NCBI GenBank assembly: GCA_017435425.1
Contig: JAFSFC010000039.1
Location: 1-47,461 of the forward strand
Direction of reading: 5' to 3'
Length of the DNA stretch: 47,461 nt
Source: Ruminiclostridium sp.
GTDB lineage: Bacteria > Bacillota > Clostridia > Oscillospirales > Oscillospiraceae
Shown here: piece after piece, positions 35,572 through 44,043 of the stretch
How the letters are laid out: the number at the start of each line of letters is the position of its first letter
How positions within the stretch are numbered: the first letter of the stretch is position 1
Notes under the pieces: model-generated
What the model was told of the DNA's origin: nothing
Databases searched by the model: none
The model's input: only the letters and a program-made list of their open reading frames with translations
Program-made: the position numbers and the translations under genes

Positions 35572-36990
35572 ATGCTGACCTATTCCTTTGAAAACATTGA
35601 CACAGAGAGCATGTATGAGCACCTTTATCGGTGTATCAAACAGGATATTTTGCAGAAAAAACTGAAATCCGGGGAGAAACTGCCCTCCAAGCGGGCTTTT
35701 GCCAAAAACCTGGGGGTCAGTACCATCACCGTGGAGAGTGCCTACGCCCAGCTGGTGGCCGAGGGTTATCTGTACACCCTGCCCAAGCGGGGGTATTACG
35801 TCTGCGACCTGGAGCGGGGGGAGGAGCCGCCGGTCCCTCGTCCTGTCCGGACCCTGCCCAAGCAGCCCCCCAAGCGGACCTACTGGGCAGACTTTGTGGG
35901 TTCCTCGGTGGCCAAGGACATGTTCCCCTTTTCCGTGTGGGTGAAGCTCTTGCGGGATGTGACGGCAGGAGAGGATGAAACTGCATTATTGACGGACACC
36001 TCCGCCGGGGGCATCCGCCAGCTTCGCCAGGCCATTGCCGACCATCTCTACCAGTTCCGGGGGATGACCATCGACCCAGAGCAGATCGTAGTGGGTGCCG
36101 GCACAGAATATTTATACAGTGTTCTCATTCAGTTGCTGGGGCGAAACCATGGCTATGCCGTGGAGGACCCGGGCTACCTGCGGCTGACCAAGATCTATGA
36201 GAAGAACGACGTGAAGGTCTGCCATATCCCCATGGACCCCTCGGGCATCATCCCGGAAAAGCTGGAGGAGAGCGGTGCCGAGATCCTTCACATCACCCCC
36301 TCCCACCACTTCCCCACCGGGGTGGTCATGCCGGTCAGCCGCCGGTATGAGTTTCTCAGCTGGGCCTCCAAGGGGGAGAACCGTTACATCATCGAGGACG
36401 ACTACGACTGCGAGTTCCGCCTGGCGGGCCGTCCCATCCCCACCCTCCAGAGCATTGACGTGATGGAGAAGGTCATCTATATCAACACCTTCTCCAAGAG
36501 CCTGGCCCCGGCCTTCCGCATCAGTTACCTGGTGCTGCCCAAGCACCTGGTCACCCGGTTCTATGAGACCCTGGGCTTCTACTCCGGCACGGTCTCCTGC
36601 CTGGAGCAGATGACCTTGGCCCGGTTCATTTCCCAGGGGTATTTTGAAAAGCACATCAATCGGATGCGCAACCATTACCGCTCCATGCGGGATAAGCTCC
36701 TGGATGAGATCCGGCAGAGCCCTCTGGGGGGAAAGGTCACCATTAAAGGCGAGGATGCCGGCCTGCACTTCCTCATGCAGGTGGACACCCCCAAGACCGA
36801 TGAGGAGATCCTCCGGGATGCCGAGGCGGAAGACCTGCGCATTTCCTTCGTCTCACAATATTATTATAAGGAACCCGTGGGCCATACCCGGGTCCTGGTG
36901 ATGAACTACTCCGGTCTGGAGGCAGAAAAGATCCCGGAAGCCGTGGCCCGGCTCAGCCGAGCTGTGCTGGAATCTGGAAGAAATGCTTGA
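35572..36990 (+). CDS. MocR/PdxR-type GntR regulator
   Basis: A 472-residue fusion of an N-terminal winged-helix DNA-binding domain (about residues 10-75; SGEKLPSKRAFAKNLGVS, TVESAYAQLVAEGYL) to a fold-type I aminotransferase-like domain (about 110-470; EDPGYLRL, IIEDDYDCEFR, and NTFSKSLAPAFR with the PLP-binding Lys). MocR proteins sense PLP or amino-acid ligands and usually regulate a neighbouring or divergent gene. The start ATG at 35572 is set by GAGGA 7 bases upstream. pta follows on the same strand, with a promoter overlapping this stop, and pyc is divergent. Which is the target is unknown. Confidence 0.92.
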   Translation: MLTYSFENIDTESMYEHLYRCIKQDILQKKLKSGEKLPSKRAFAKNLGVSTITVESAYAQLVAEGYLYTLPKRGYYVCDLERGEEPPVPRPVRTLPKQPPKRTYWADFVGSSVAKDMFPFSVWVKLLRDVTAGEDETALLTDTSAGGIRQLRQAIADHLYQFRGMTIDPEQIVVGAGTEYLYSVLIQLLGRNHGYAVEDPGYLRLTKIYEKNDVKVCHIPMDPSGIIPEKLEESGAEILHITPSHHFPTGVVMPVSRRYEFLSWASKGENRYIIEDDYDCEFRLAGRPIPTLQSIDVMEKVIYINTFSKSLAPAFRISYLVLPKHLVTRFYETLGFYSGTVSCLEQMTLARFISQGYFEKHINRMRNHYRSMRDKLLDEIRQSPLGGKVTIKGEDAGLHFLMQVDTPKTDEEILRDAEAEDLRISFVSQYYYKEPVGHTRVLVMNYSGLEAEKIPEAVARLSRAVLESGRNA

Positions 36991-37015
36991 ATCCCACGGT
37001 GGATAGTGATACAAT
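36987..37015 (+). promoter_or_regulatory. Promoter of pta
   Basis: TTGAAT (36987-36992), 17-bp spacer, TACAAT (37010-37015). The -35 box overlaps the mocR stop codon. Confidence 0.75.
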
Positions 37016-37071
37016 GAATTGGATGTATTTGAAAAAGAGACTGAACAGTCTTAATTTTTGGAGGTAATATC

Positions 37072-38043
37072 ATGTTTGCAAAGCTGATTGAAACTCTGAA
37101 GGCCAACCCCCGCACCCTGGTCTTCACCGAGGGCCCCGATGCCCGTATCCTGGAAGCAACCGCACGCCTGAAGAAGGACGGCTTCCTGACCCCCATCCTG
37201 GTGGGCACCGAGGCTGAGGTCAAGGCTGCTGCTGAAAAGGGCGGCTTCGACATCGAGGGCGTCCGTATCGTCGATCCCGCAACCTACGAGGGCATGGACG
37301 CTATGGTGGATAAGATGGTCGAACTGCGCAAGGGCAAGATGACCGCTGAGGATGCCCGCAAGAACCTGATGAAGGGCAACTACTTCGGCACCATGCTGGT
37401 GAAGATGGGCGAGGCCGACTGCCTGCTGGGCGGCGCTACCTACTCCACCGCTGACACCGTCCGTCCCGCACTGCAGCTGATCAAGACCAAGCCCGGCAAC
37501 AACAACGTCAGCTCCTGCTTTATCCTGCAGCGCACCAAGGACGGCGTGGACGAGCGCCTGTGCATGGGCGACTGCGCCATCCAGATCGATCCCGACGAGG
37601 ATGCACTGGTTGAGACCGCACTGGAGTGCGCAAAGACCGCTGCTACCTTCGGCATCGACCCCAAGATCGCATTCCTGAGCTACTCCACCAAGGGCTCCGG
37701 CAAGGGCGAGAACGTGGACAAGGTGAAGAACGCCTGCGACAAGGCTAAGGCTGCTGCTCCCGAACTGGCCATCGACGGCGAGATGCAGTTTGACGCTGCT
37801 GTCTCCCCCGTGGTGGGCCAGCAGAAGTTCCCCGGCTCCACCGTGGCCGGCTATGCCAACACCTTCATCTTCCCCGAGATCCAGTCCGGCAACATCGGCT
37901 ATAAGATCGCACAGCGTCTGGGCGGCTTCGCTGCTTACGGCCCCATCCTGCAGGGTCTGAACGCTCCCATCAACGACCTGTCCCGCGGCTGCGACGCAGA
38001 CGAGGTCTACAAGATGGCTATCATCACCGCTGCTCTGGCATAA
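37072..38043 (+). CDS. pta: Phosphate acetyltransferase
   Basis: A 323-residue short-form phosphotransacetylase interconverting acetyl-CoA and acetyl phosphate, giving ATP through acetate kinase. Seen: LVFTEGPDARILEA at the start, GNYFGTMLVKMGEADCLLGGATYSTADTVRP (the family core, residues about 100-130), LSYSTKGSG, and a C-terminal FPEIQSGNIGYKIAQRLGG. No ackA is adjacent. Codon use is biased to well-expressed genes. A phosphate butyryltransferase is less likely because the Pta core motifs are intact. The gene has its own promoter and terminator. Confidence 0.95.
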   Translation: MFAKLIETLKANPRTLVFTEGPDARILEATARLKKDGFLTPILVGTEAEVKAAAEKGGFDIEGVRIVDPATYEGMDAMVDKMVELRKGKMTAEDARKNLMKGNYFGTMLVKMGEADCLLGGATYSTADTVRPALQLIKTKPGNNNVSSCFILQRTKDGVDERLCMGDCAIQIDPDEDALVETALECAKTAATFGIDPKIAFLSYSTKGSGKGENVDKVKNACDKAKAAAPELAIDGEMQFDAAVSPVVGQQKFPGSTVAGYANTFIFPEIQSGNIGYKIAQRLGGFAAYGPILQGLNAPINDLSRGCDADEVYKMAIITAALA

Positions 38044-38061
38044 TTCCATATTTGACCTTTG

Positions 38062-38091
38062 AAAAGGCCGGTCCTTCGGGACCGGCCTTTT
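38062..38091 (+). terminator. Terminator after pta
   Basis: A 13-bp stem (38062-38074 with 38079-38091), TTCG tetraloop, followed by Ts. Confidence 0.95.
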
Positions 38092-38149
38092 TTACATATC
38101 ACAGCAGCCAACGGGCATACTGGGGAGAAAGGAAAGGGGCGTGCAGCGT

Positions 38150-39538
38150 ATGGAAGGACTCATTTATATCAATGATGTAATCAACCGCATCGTGTGGGGG
38201 GCTCCTGTCCTGGCCCTGCTCATGGGGATCGGGCTGTGGCTGACCATCCGTACCGGTGGAATGCAGTTCCGGCATTTTGGTCATGCCATGAGGCAGACCC
38301 TGGGCAAGGCCTTCCGCCGGTCTGCCCGGACCAAGGCCCGTCCGGGGGAGATGACCCCCTTTCAGGCCATGACCACCGCCCTGGCGGGGACGGTGGGGAC
38401 CGGGTCCATCGCCGGGGTGACCGCTGCCATCTCACTGGGTGGTCCCGGCGCCCTCTTCTGGCTGTGGGCGGCCGCCCTGGTGGGCATGATCACCAAGTAT
38501 GCCGAGGTCCTTCTGGCGGTGAAGTACCGGGAGCGGACCGAGGCGGGGGAGTGGGCCGGCGGCCCTATGTACTATATTAAAAATGGGCTGGGTCCCCGCT
38601 GGCGGTGGCTGGCGGTCTTCTTTTGTGTGTCCGCCGCCCTGGCGGCCTTCGGCACGGGCAACACCGTTCAGGTGGGCAACATCACGGCATCCATTACCAC
38701 GGTGATCCGGGCATTCTTCCCCGGTTTTTCCGCCTTTGAACGGGCAAACCTGGTGATTGGTCTGGTGACGGCCGCCCTGACAGCAGTGGTCCTCTTCGGT
38801 GGGATCCGGCGGCTGGGGGCGGTCACAGAAAAGCTGGTCCCCGCCATGGCCCTGGCCTATGTGCTGGCCTGCCTGGCGGTGGTGGTCGCTCAGTGGCGGA
38901 ACATTCCGGGGGTCCTGGGAGAGATCATCCTGGGAGCCTTTTCTCCCGAAGCTGTCACCGGGGGAGGGGTGGGTGCCTTTACCCTGGCCCTCAGCTGGGG
39001 GGTCAAACGAGGGGTCTTTTCCAACGAGGCCGGCCTGGGCACTGCCCCCATGGCCCATGCCAACACCTCCGAGACCGACCCGGTGAAGCAGGGCTTTTAC
39101 GGGATATTTGAAGTTTTCATGGCCTCCCTGGTCATCTGTACCCTTACCGGCCTCTCCCTTCTGTGTGCAGGGATCCCCATCAATTATGGCATCCTCAGCA
39201 GCACAGCCCTGAACGTCCAGGCTTTGGGAACGGTATTTGGCCTGCAGGGCGGGGCTGTGATCATCGCCGTAGGGATCTCCCTCTTTGCCTTTTCCACCGT
39301 CCTGTCCTGGGCCCTCTACGGCAGTCGATGCTGTGAGTTCCTGTTTGGGACCCGGGCGGTGCGGCCCTATCAGGTGGTCTATGTGCTGGCGGTGATCCTG
39401 GGGGCCACCATGGAACTGGATCTGGCCTGGGAACTGGCTGACACCCTGAATGGACTGATGATCCTGCCCAACCTCATTGCCCTCTTTGCCCTGTCGGGGG
39501 TGGTGGTCCGGGAGACCAAAGCGTATTTTGAAAGATAA
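38150..39538 (+). CDS. AGCS family sodium:alanine symporter, copy 1
   Basis: A 462-residue amino-acid carrier using sodium to import alanine or glycine. Seen: LWLTIRTGGMQFRHFG, the family signature TALAGTVGTGSIAGVTAA near residue 80, GGPMYYIKNGLG, KRGVFSNEAGLGTAPMAHA, and about eleven membrane helices. The start is set at ATG 38150 by alignment with copy 2; a GTG at 38141 has a slightly better-spaced site. Codons are ordinary for the window (GCC, CTG, GTC). The GTGSIAG core differs from the usual GTGNIAG (Asn to Ser), near the substrate/sodium site. Confidence 0.93.
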   Translation: MEGLIYINDVINRIVWGAPVLALLMGIGLWLTIRTGGMQFRHFGHAMRQTLGKAFRRSARTKARPGEMTPFQAMTTALAGTVGTGSIAGVTAAISLGGPGALFWLWAAALVGMITKYAEVLLAVKYRERTEAGEWAGGPMYYIKNGLGPRWRWLAVFFCVSAALAAFGTGNTVQVGNITASITTVIRAFFPGFSAFERANLVIGLVTAALTAVVLFGGIRRLGAVTEKLVPAMALAYVLACLAVVVAQWRNIPGVLGEIILGAFSPEAVTGGGVGAFTLALSWGVKRGVFSNEAGLGTAPMAHANTSETDPVKQGFYGIFEVFMASLVICTLTGLSLLCAGIPINYGILSSTALNVQALGTVFGLQGGAVIIAVGISLFAFSTVLSWALYGSRCCEFLFGTRAVRPYQVVYVLAVILGATMELDLAWELADTLNGLMILPNLIALFALSGVVVRETKAYFER

Positions 39539-39547
39539 GACGAAATT

Positions 39548-39577
39548 TATCTTCCTCCCACTTGCAAAAGGAAGATA
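39548..39577 (+). terminator. Weak hairpin after AGCS copy 1
   Basis: An 8-bp stem (39548-39555 with 39570-39577) followed by TTTCC. A possible weak terminator. Confidence 0.4.
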
Positions 39578-39719
39578 TTTCCACCTACGAAAGTGTAAGA
39601 TACTGGATAATTCGGATTAAGATGGATGTTAATTTTGGAAATAAAAGGAAGCGCTGGGGAAAATAGAGAATATTTTGGTCTTTTGTGTCATAAAAAGTTC
39701 ATAAATCCGATTTTTTGCA

Positions 39720-39748
39720 TTGCCATTTTGAACCGAATGTGGTATTGT
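39720..39748 (+). promoter_or_regulatory. Promoter of AGCS copy 2
   Basis: TTGCCA (39720-39725), 17-bp spacer, TATTGT (39743-39748). A 6-bp hairpin (CCCAGT/ACTGGG, 39764-39780) lies in the leader. Confidence 0.6.
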
Positions 39749-39820
39749 ATGGACAGTAGTTGACCCAGTTATATACTGGGGCTCACTAAGAGAGCAAAAT
39801 TGAAAAAAGGAGAGATAGTA

Positions 39821-41230
39821 ATGGAATTAATCGCAAGTATTAACAGTGCTATCAACGGCGTCGTTTGGGGTCCCCCCATGCTGATCCTGCTGGTTGGCTG
39901 CGGCATTCTGCTGACCATCCGTACCGCAGGCGTTCAGTTCCGCAAGTTCGGCTACGCCATGAAGAACACCATCGGTAAGATCTTCAAGAAGACCGAAGCC
40001 GCTGAAGGCGAGGTCACCCCCTTCCAGGCAGTTACCACCGCTCTGGCAGCTACCGTTGGTACCGGTAACATCGCTGGTATCACCGCAGCAGTCACCCTGG
40101 GCGGCCCTGGTTCCATCTTCTGGCTGTGGGTCACCGCTCTGATCGGCATGTGCACCAAGTACTCCGAAGTTCTGCTGGCCATCAAGTACCGTGAAAAGAA
40201 CGAGTACGGCGACTGGGTCGGCGGCCCCATGTACTACATCAAGAATGGTCTGGGCAAGAACTGGAAGTGGCTGGGCGCTATCTTCTGTATCTTCGGCGCT
40301 CTGGCAGCATTCGGCATCGGCAACGCTGTTCAGGTTGGTAACATCACCTCCTCCGTGAACACCGTTATCACCGCTTTCAACCCTGACTTCGCTGGTCAGT
40401 CCACCGTCAACCTGATCCTGGGTATCATCCTGGCTATCGCTGCTGCTGTTGTCCTGCTGGGCGGCATCAAGCGTCTGGGCGCTGTTACCGAGAAGCTGGT
40501 TCCCATCATGGCAGTTGTTTATCTGGTTGCTTGCCTGATCGTTCTGGTCTTCAACGCTGGCTACCTGCCCGCAATCTTCCGCGACATCTTCGCTGGCGCA
40601 TTCACTCCCTCCGGTGTTACCGGCGGTGCTGTTGGCTCCATGATGCTGGTTATCACCTGGGGCGTTAAGCGCGGCGTCTTCTCCAACGAAGCTGGTCTGG
40701 GTTCCGCACCTATGGCTCACGCTGCTTCTTCCGAGAGCGACCCCGTCCGTCAGGGTCTGTACGGCATCTTCGAAGTCTTCATGGACACCATCGTGGTCTG
40801 CTCCCTGTCCGGCCTGACCGTCCTGTGCGGCTTCTATGCTGGCGGCATCGACATGACCTACGGCGTCCAGGGCGACACCTCCCTGAACGCTGCAGCTCTG
40901 GGTACCGTCTTCGGTGCTAAGGGCGGCGCAGTCATCATCGCAGTCTGCCTGGCTCTGTTCGCATTCTCCACCGTTCTGTCCTGGGGTATGTACGGCACTC
41001 GCTGCTGCGAGTTCCTGCTGGGCCCCAAGTCCATCAAGCCCTATCAGATCATCTTCGTTCTGGTCGTCATCGTTGGCGCAACCATGAACCTGTCTCTGGC
41101 ATGGGATATCGCCGATACCCTGAACGGCCTGATGGCAATCCCCAACCTGATCGCTCTGGTTGGCCTGTCCGGTGTTGTTGTTAAGGAGACCAAGGACTAC
41201 TTCAACAACCGCATCAAGAACTACGAATAA
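39821..41230 (+). CDS. AGCS family sodium:alanine symporter, copy 2
   Basis: A 469-residue paralogue of the gene just upstream, sharing nearly all family motifs. Seen: LLTIRTAGVQFRKFG, TALAATVGTGNIAGITAA with the standard Asn, GGPMYYIKNGLGKNW, KRGVFSNEAGLGSAPMAHA, and about eleven helices. The start ATG at 39821 has AAGGAGAG. Codons are strongly shifted to GCT, GTT, GGT and CGT, which suggests heavy expression and contrasts with copy 1. It has its own promoter and a strong terminator, so the two copies are separate units. It is probably the main alanine/glycine uptake system. Confidence 0.94.
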   Translation: MELIASINSAINGVVWGPPMLILLVGCGILLTIRTAGVQFRKFGYAMKNTIGKIFKKTEAAEGEVTPFQAVTTALAATVGTGNIAGITAAVTLGGPGSIFWLWVTALIGMCTKYSEVLLAIKYREKNEYGDWVGGPMYYIKNGLGKNWKWLGAIFCIFGALAAFGIGNAVQVGNITSSVNTVITAFNPDFAGQSTVNLILGIILAIAAAVVLLGGIKRLGAVTEKLVPIMAVVYLVACLIVLVFNAGYLPAIFRDIFAGAFTPSGVTGGAVGSMMLVITWGVKRGVFSNEAGLGSAPMAHAASSESDPVRQGLYGIFEVFMDTIVVCSLSGLTVLCGFYAGGIDMTYGVQGDTSLNAAALGTVFGAKGGAVIIAVCLALFAFSTVLSWGMYGTRCCEFLLGPKSIKPYQIIFVLVVIVGATMNLSLAWDIADTLNGLMAIPNLIALVGLSGVVVKETKDYFNNRIKNYE

Positions 41231-41264
41231 TCTTATTCCCGATTACATACATAGTTCACACATC

Positions 41265-41295
41265 AAAAGCCGCTGCCCAATGGGCAGCGGCTTTT
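41265..41295 (+). terminator. Terminator after AGCS copy 2
   Basis: A 15-bp stem (41265-41279 with 41281-41295) followed by Ts. Confidence 0.95.
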
Positions 41296-41300
41296 TTATC

Positions 41301-41525
41301 TTTTGGGAAAGGCAAAGCCTTTCCCAAAATGGAGATTGCGGCCTGCTGTGCGCGCCCGTTGGGCACACTGGCAGGCCGATACGGCGGCAAACCTCTGCGA
41401 GGCGTGAAAAAGGCGTGCTGCATAGCAACACGCCTTGATTGTGTTTGAGTGCCCCGAAGGGGCTTCTTCATTCGGCCAAGGGCCGAACTTCATGGGCCCA
41501 AGGCACTTCATTGGCCGTAGGCCAA
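41301..41525. repeat. Palindrome-cluster element B with TTCAT-linked mini-hairpins
   Basis: About 225 bases with no gene. Hairpins: 41301-41313/41317-41329 (13 bp); compound 41340-41377 with GGCCTGC/GCAGGCC; 41410-41417/41429-41436; 41451-41455/41459-41463; 41471-41477/41481-41487; 41511-41516/41520-41525. The last units are about 20 bases apart and separated by CTTCAT. It shares short blocks with element A (31267-31509). Confidence 0.75.
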
Positions 41526-41534
41526 CATCATTTC

Positions 41535-42011
41535 TTACTCCTGCCAGCCTTTGCAGAAGTCTCCCCAGGCCACGAAGTTCTGGGCGTACTGCTCCAGTTG
41601 GTCGCAGGTGAGCTGGATGGCGCTGTTTCCGCTGCCGGCGGCAGGGAAGACGGTGTCAAACCGGCGCATGGACTCATCCAGGTAGACCTCCACGCCCTCC
41701 TTGATGGCGAAGGGGCAGACCCCGCCGATGGCGTGGCCGATGAGGTCGGTGACCTCGTCGGGGGTGAGCATCTTGGCCTTGGTGTGGAAGTGGGCCTTGA
41801 ACTTGGCGTTGTCCACCTTGGCGTCTCCGGCGGCAATGATGAGGATGGCCTTGCCGTCCACCTTGAAGGACAGGGACTTGGCGATCCGGGCGGGGATCAC
41901 CCCCACTGCCTGGGCGGCCAGCTCCACGGTGGCGCTGGAGGTTTCGAACTCCAGGACCTGGTCGGCCATGCCGAACTGGGCGAAATACTCTCGAACTGCT
42001 GCAATGGACAT
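41535..42011 (-). CDS. YbaK/EbsC family aminoacyl-tRNA deacylase-like protein
   Basis: A 158-residue YbaK-fold protein of the EbsC-like subgroup. Seen: ETSSATVELAAQAVGVIPARIAKSLSF with the putative catalytic Lys (about residue 45), KAILIIAAGDAKVDNAKFK, and LIGHAIGGVCPFAIKEGVEVY, the substrate-loop signature. The start ATG at 42011 follows AAGAAGGT. It follows a membrane-anchored protein by 20 bases and is likely co-transcribed with it. It differs clearly from the YbaK at 10279 and ProX at 23069, so it probably edits a different mischarged tRNA. Confidence 0.88.
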   Translation of the reverse strand: MSIAAVREYFAQFGMADQVLEFETSSATVELAAQAVGVIPARIAKSLSFKVDGKAILIIAAGDAKVDNAKFKAHFHTKAKMLTPDEVTDLIGHAIGGVCPFAIKEGVEVYLDESMRRFDTVFPAAGSGNSAIQLTCDQLEQYAQNFVAWGDFCKGWQE

Positions 42012-42031
42012 GGGAAGTACCTTCTTTCTCT

Positions 42032-42946
42032 TTACTTATAAGTGTCGTCCCAGAGGAGGTTCCCCTGGTCGTCATAGATTCTGATGTAAGTGTCCACCAG
42101 GGGGGCGGCCTGGGCGCCGTCGCTCTGGTGCTCGCTGAGGAACAGGTGGTAGGTAAAGCCCCAATCGTCGGTGACCTCCACCAGGAAGGTCAGGGTGGAG
42201 CCCTCTGGCAGGCTGAATTTGCCCTCCACGGATTCCATACACTCGTAGTGACCGGCGGATCGCTCCATTTGGTCCAGGTCAAAGTCGATGCGGTCGATCT
42301 CCTTCCCGTCCCGCAGGGCGATGAAAGCTACGGTCTGGGCGTTGTTGCGGTCATTTCCCCGGCCGTAGAGGAGGTTATCTACATAGATATCCATCTCATA
42401 GTGGAGCTTGCCATCTTCCACTCTGGCAGAGCCGCCCATCTCATGGCCGAAGGGGATGCTCAGCAGCTGGGCGAAGGGAGGCTCGGAGATGTTCAGGGTC
42501 TCACTTCGTTCACGGCCGTTCTCCTGGAAGGTCACCCGCTCCAGGTTGGCGGTCTTAAAGAGGGGCCAGTCCAGGGTGAGGGTATAGCTGCCGTTTTCCT
42601 GAAGGGTCATAGGATAGGGGGACCCGTTGATGATCGCATTTGCTGCCGTCACCCCGGGAGTGTGCTCCTTGGGGGCGGCGGTGAAGAGGAGGGGAGCCGT
42701 CAAGGTCTCCTGGTCCAGGTTTCCCCAGGTCCAGTCGTAGGAGGACAGGATGCTGGCTTCGGCCTCCAGGGCGGATTCCACCTGGCTGGTAAAGGCCCCC
42801 ATCTGTTCACGGAATTGGGTGTCCTGGTTGTTCAGCTGGTTTTGGAGCTGGTTGACCTGGTTTTTCAGGTCGGAGATCTGCATCAGGCAGAAAATGGCCA
42901 GCACGCAGGCAATGGCGGAAAGGATGAGGGGAAAATGTTTTTTCAT
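42032..42946 (-). CDS. Membrane-anchored coiled-coil protein of unknown function
   Basis: A 304-residue protein. An N-terminal signal anchor (about residues 5-22) leads into a coiled coil (about 25-65; repeated LKNQVNQLQNQLNN pattern). A mainly beta extracytoplasmic region follows (about 85-300) with two similar halves, each carrying strands such as NGSYTLTLDWPLF and DWGFTYHLFLSEHQ. It was not recognised as a named family; it could be a sensor or envelope adaptor. A promoter at 42989-43017 drives it. The YbaK-like gene follows 20 bases later, with no obvious functional link. Confidence 0.8.
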   Translation of the reverse strand: MKKHFPLILSAIACVLAIFCLMQISDLKNQVNQLQNQLNNQDTQFREQMGAFTSQVESALEAEASILSSYDWTWGNLDQETLTAPLLFTAAPKEHTPGVTAANAIINGSPYPMTLQENGSYTLTLDWPLFKTANLERVTFQENGRERSETLNISEPPFAQLLSIPFGHEMGGSARVEDGKLHYEMDIYVDNLLYGRGNDRNNAQTVAFIALRDGKEIDRIDFDLDQMERSAGHYECMESVEGKFSLPEGSTLTFLVEVTDDWGFTYHLFLSEHQSDGAQAAPLVDTYIRIYDDQGNLLWDDTYK

Positions 42947-42988
42947 GGGGAGGCCCTCCTTTGGGTCACAGGCGGCCGGTACCCTTTT

Positions 42989-43017
42989 ATTTTACTATAT
43001 ACCGGGTGGGTTGGCAA
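42989..43017 (-). promoter_or_regulatory. Promoter of 42032-42946 gene
   Basis: On minus: TTGCCA (43012-43017), 17-bp spacer, TAAAAT (42989-42994). The -35 box overlaps that of the divergent gluQ promoter. Confidence 0.65.
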
Positions 43018-43040
43018 GGTCTGTCTGCCTGTGGTACAAT
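43011..43040 (+). promoter_or_regulatory. Promoter of gluQ
   Basis: TTGGCA (43011-43016), 18-bp spacer, TACAAT (43035-43040), about 28 bases before the start. Confidence 0.65.
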
Positions 43041-43068
43041 GGAGAAACGAAGAAAAGGAGGGGTGACC

Positions 43069-44010
43069 ATGACAAAACCCATCCGGGGGCGGTTTGCCCC
43101 CAGCCCCAGCGGCCGTATGCACCTGGGGAACCTCTTTGCCGCCCTGCTGGCCTGGCTGGATGTCCGGAGCCTGGGGGGCGAAATGCTCCTGCGCATGGAG
43201 GACCTGGACCCCGACCGGTGCAAGCCCCAGTATACCCTCCAGCTGGCCGATGACCTCCGCTGGCTGGGCCTGGACTGGGACCTGGGCTGGCAGGAGGGCC
43301 TGGACGAGTACACCCAGAGCCACCGCACCGAATTTTATGCTGAGACCTTCCGGAAGCTGGAGGCCGAGGGACTGGTCTACCCCTGCTACTGCAGCCGGAA
43401 GGAACTGCTGGCGGCTTCTGCCCCCCATGCCTCCGATGGCTTTCGAGTGTACTCCGGCCGGTGCCGGACCCTGACCCGGGAAGAAAAAACCGCCCTGGAA
43501 CAGGGCGGACGCAGACCGGCCTGGCGGATCGCTGTGCCCAGCGAAACCATTTCTTTCACCGACGGCAATTTTGGTCCCCAGTCTGAGGTCCTGGACCGGG
43601 ACTGCGGTGACTTCATCCTCCGCCGGTCTGACGGGGTGTACGCCTATCAGCTGGCGGTCACCGCCGACGACGGGGCCATGGGGGTCAACCGGGTGGTCCG
43701 GGGCTGGGATCTCCTGTCCTCCACCCCCCGGCAGATCTGGCTCATGGAAAAGCTGGGCTATGAGGTGCCCGCCTACTGTCACGCCCCCCTCCTGTGCAGC
43801 CCCGACGGCCGGCGGCTGTCCAAGCGGGACCGGGACCTGGACATGGGGGTCCTGCGCCAGCGGTACACCCCGGAGGAGCTCGCCGGCCTGCTGGCCTGTA
43901 CCGCCGGGATCATCGACCGGCCCGAACCGGTGAAACCCTACGACTTGGTCAAAGAGTTTTCCTGGGATAAGGTGGGGACCCAGGACCGGGAACCCCTCAT
44001 CACAGAATAA
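43069..44010 (+). CDS. gluQ: Glutamyl-Q tRNA(Asp) synthetase
   Basis: A 313-residue truncated GluRS paralogue that attaches Glu to queuosine at position 34 of tRNA-Asp. Seen: RFAPSPSGRMHLGNL (HIGH region), RMEDLDPDRCKPQY, zinc ligands in YPCYCSRKE and VYSGRC (about residues 105-135), VRGWDLLSSTPRQIWL, and the KMSKS-like RRLSKRDRD near residue 257. It lacks the anticodon-binding domain of full GluRS, as expected. The start ATG at 43069 follows AAAGGAGGGG. It converges with sigF on a shared terminator. Its presence implies that tRNA queuosine is made or salvaged. Confidence 0.94.
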   Translation: MTKPIRGRFAPSPSGRMHLGNLFAALLAWLDVRSLGGEMLLRMEDLDPDRCKPQYTLQLADDLRWLGLDWDLGWQEGLDEYTQSHRTEFYAETFRKLEAEGLVYPCYCSRKELLAASAPHASDGFRVYSGRCRTLTREEKTALEQGGRRPAWRIAVPSETISFTDGNFGPQSEVLDRDCGDFILRRSDGVYAYQLAVTADDGAMGVNRVVRGWDLLSSTPRQIWLMEKLGYEVPAYCHAPLLCSPDGRRLSKRDRDLDMGVLRQRYTPEELAGLLACTAGIIDRPEPVKPYDLVKEFSWDKVGTQDREPLITE

Positions 44011-44013
44011 ATC

Positions 44014-44043
44014 AAAGGGCGGAGCCATATGGCTCCGCCCTTT
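44014..44043. terminator. Two-way terminator between gluQ and sigF
   Basis: A 13-bp perfect stem (44014-44026 with 44031-44043) with flanking A and T runs. It ends gluQ on plus and sigF on minus. Confidence 0.92.

Noticed and set aside
41301..41525. CRISPR array
   Set aside because: The repeating part is a short linker and the units are self-complementary hairpins of unequal length; no constant 25-40 bp repeat and no cas genes.
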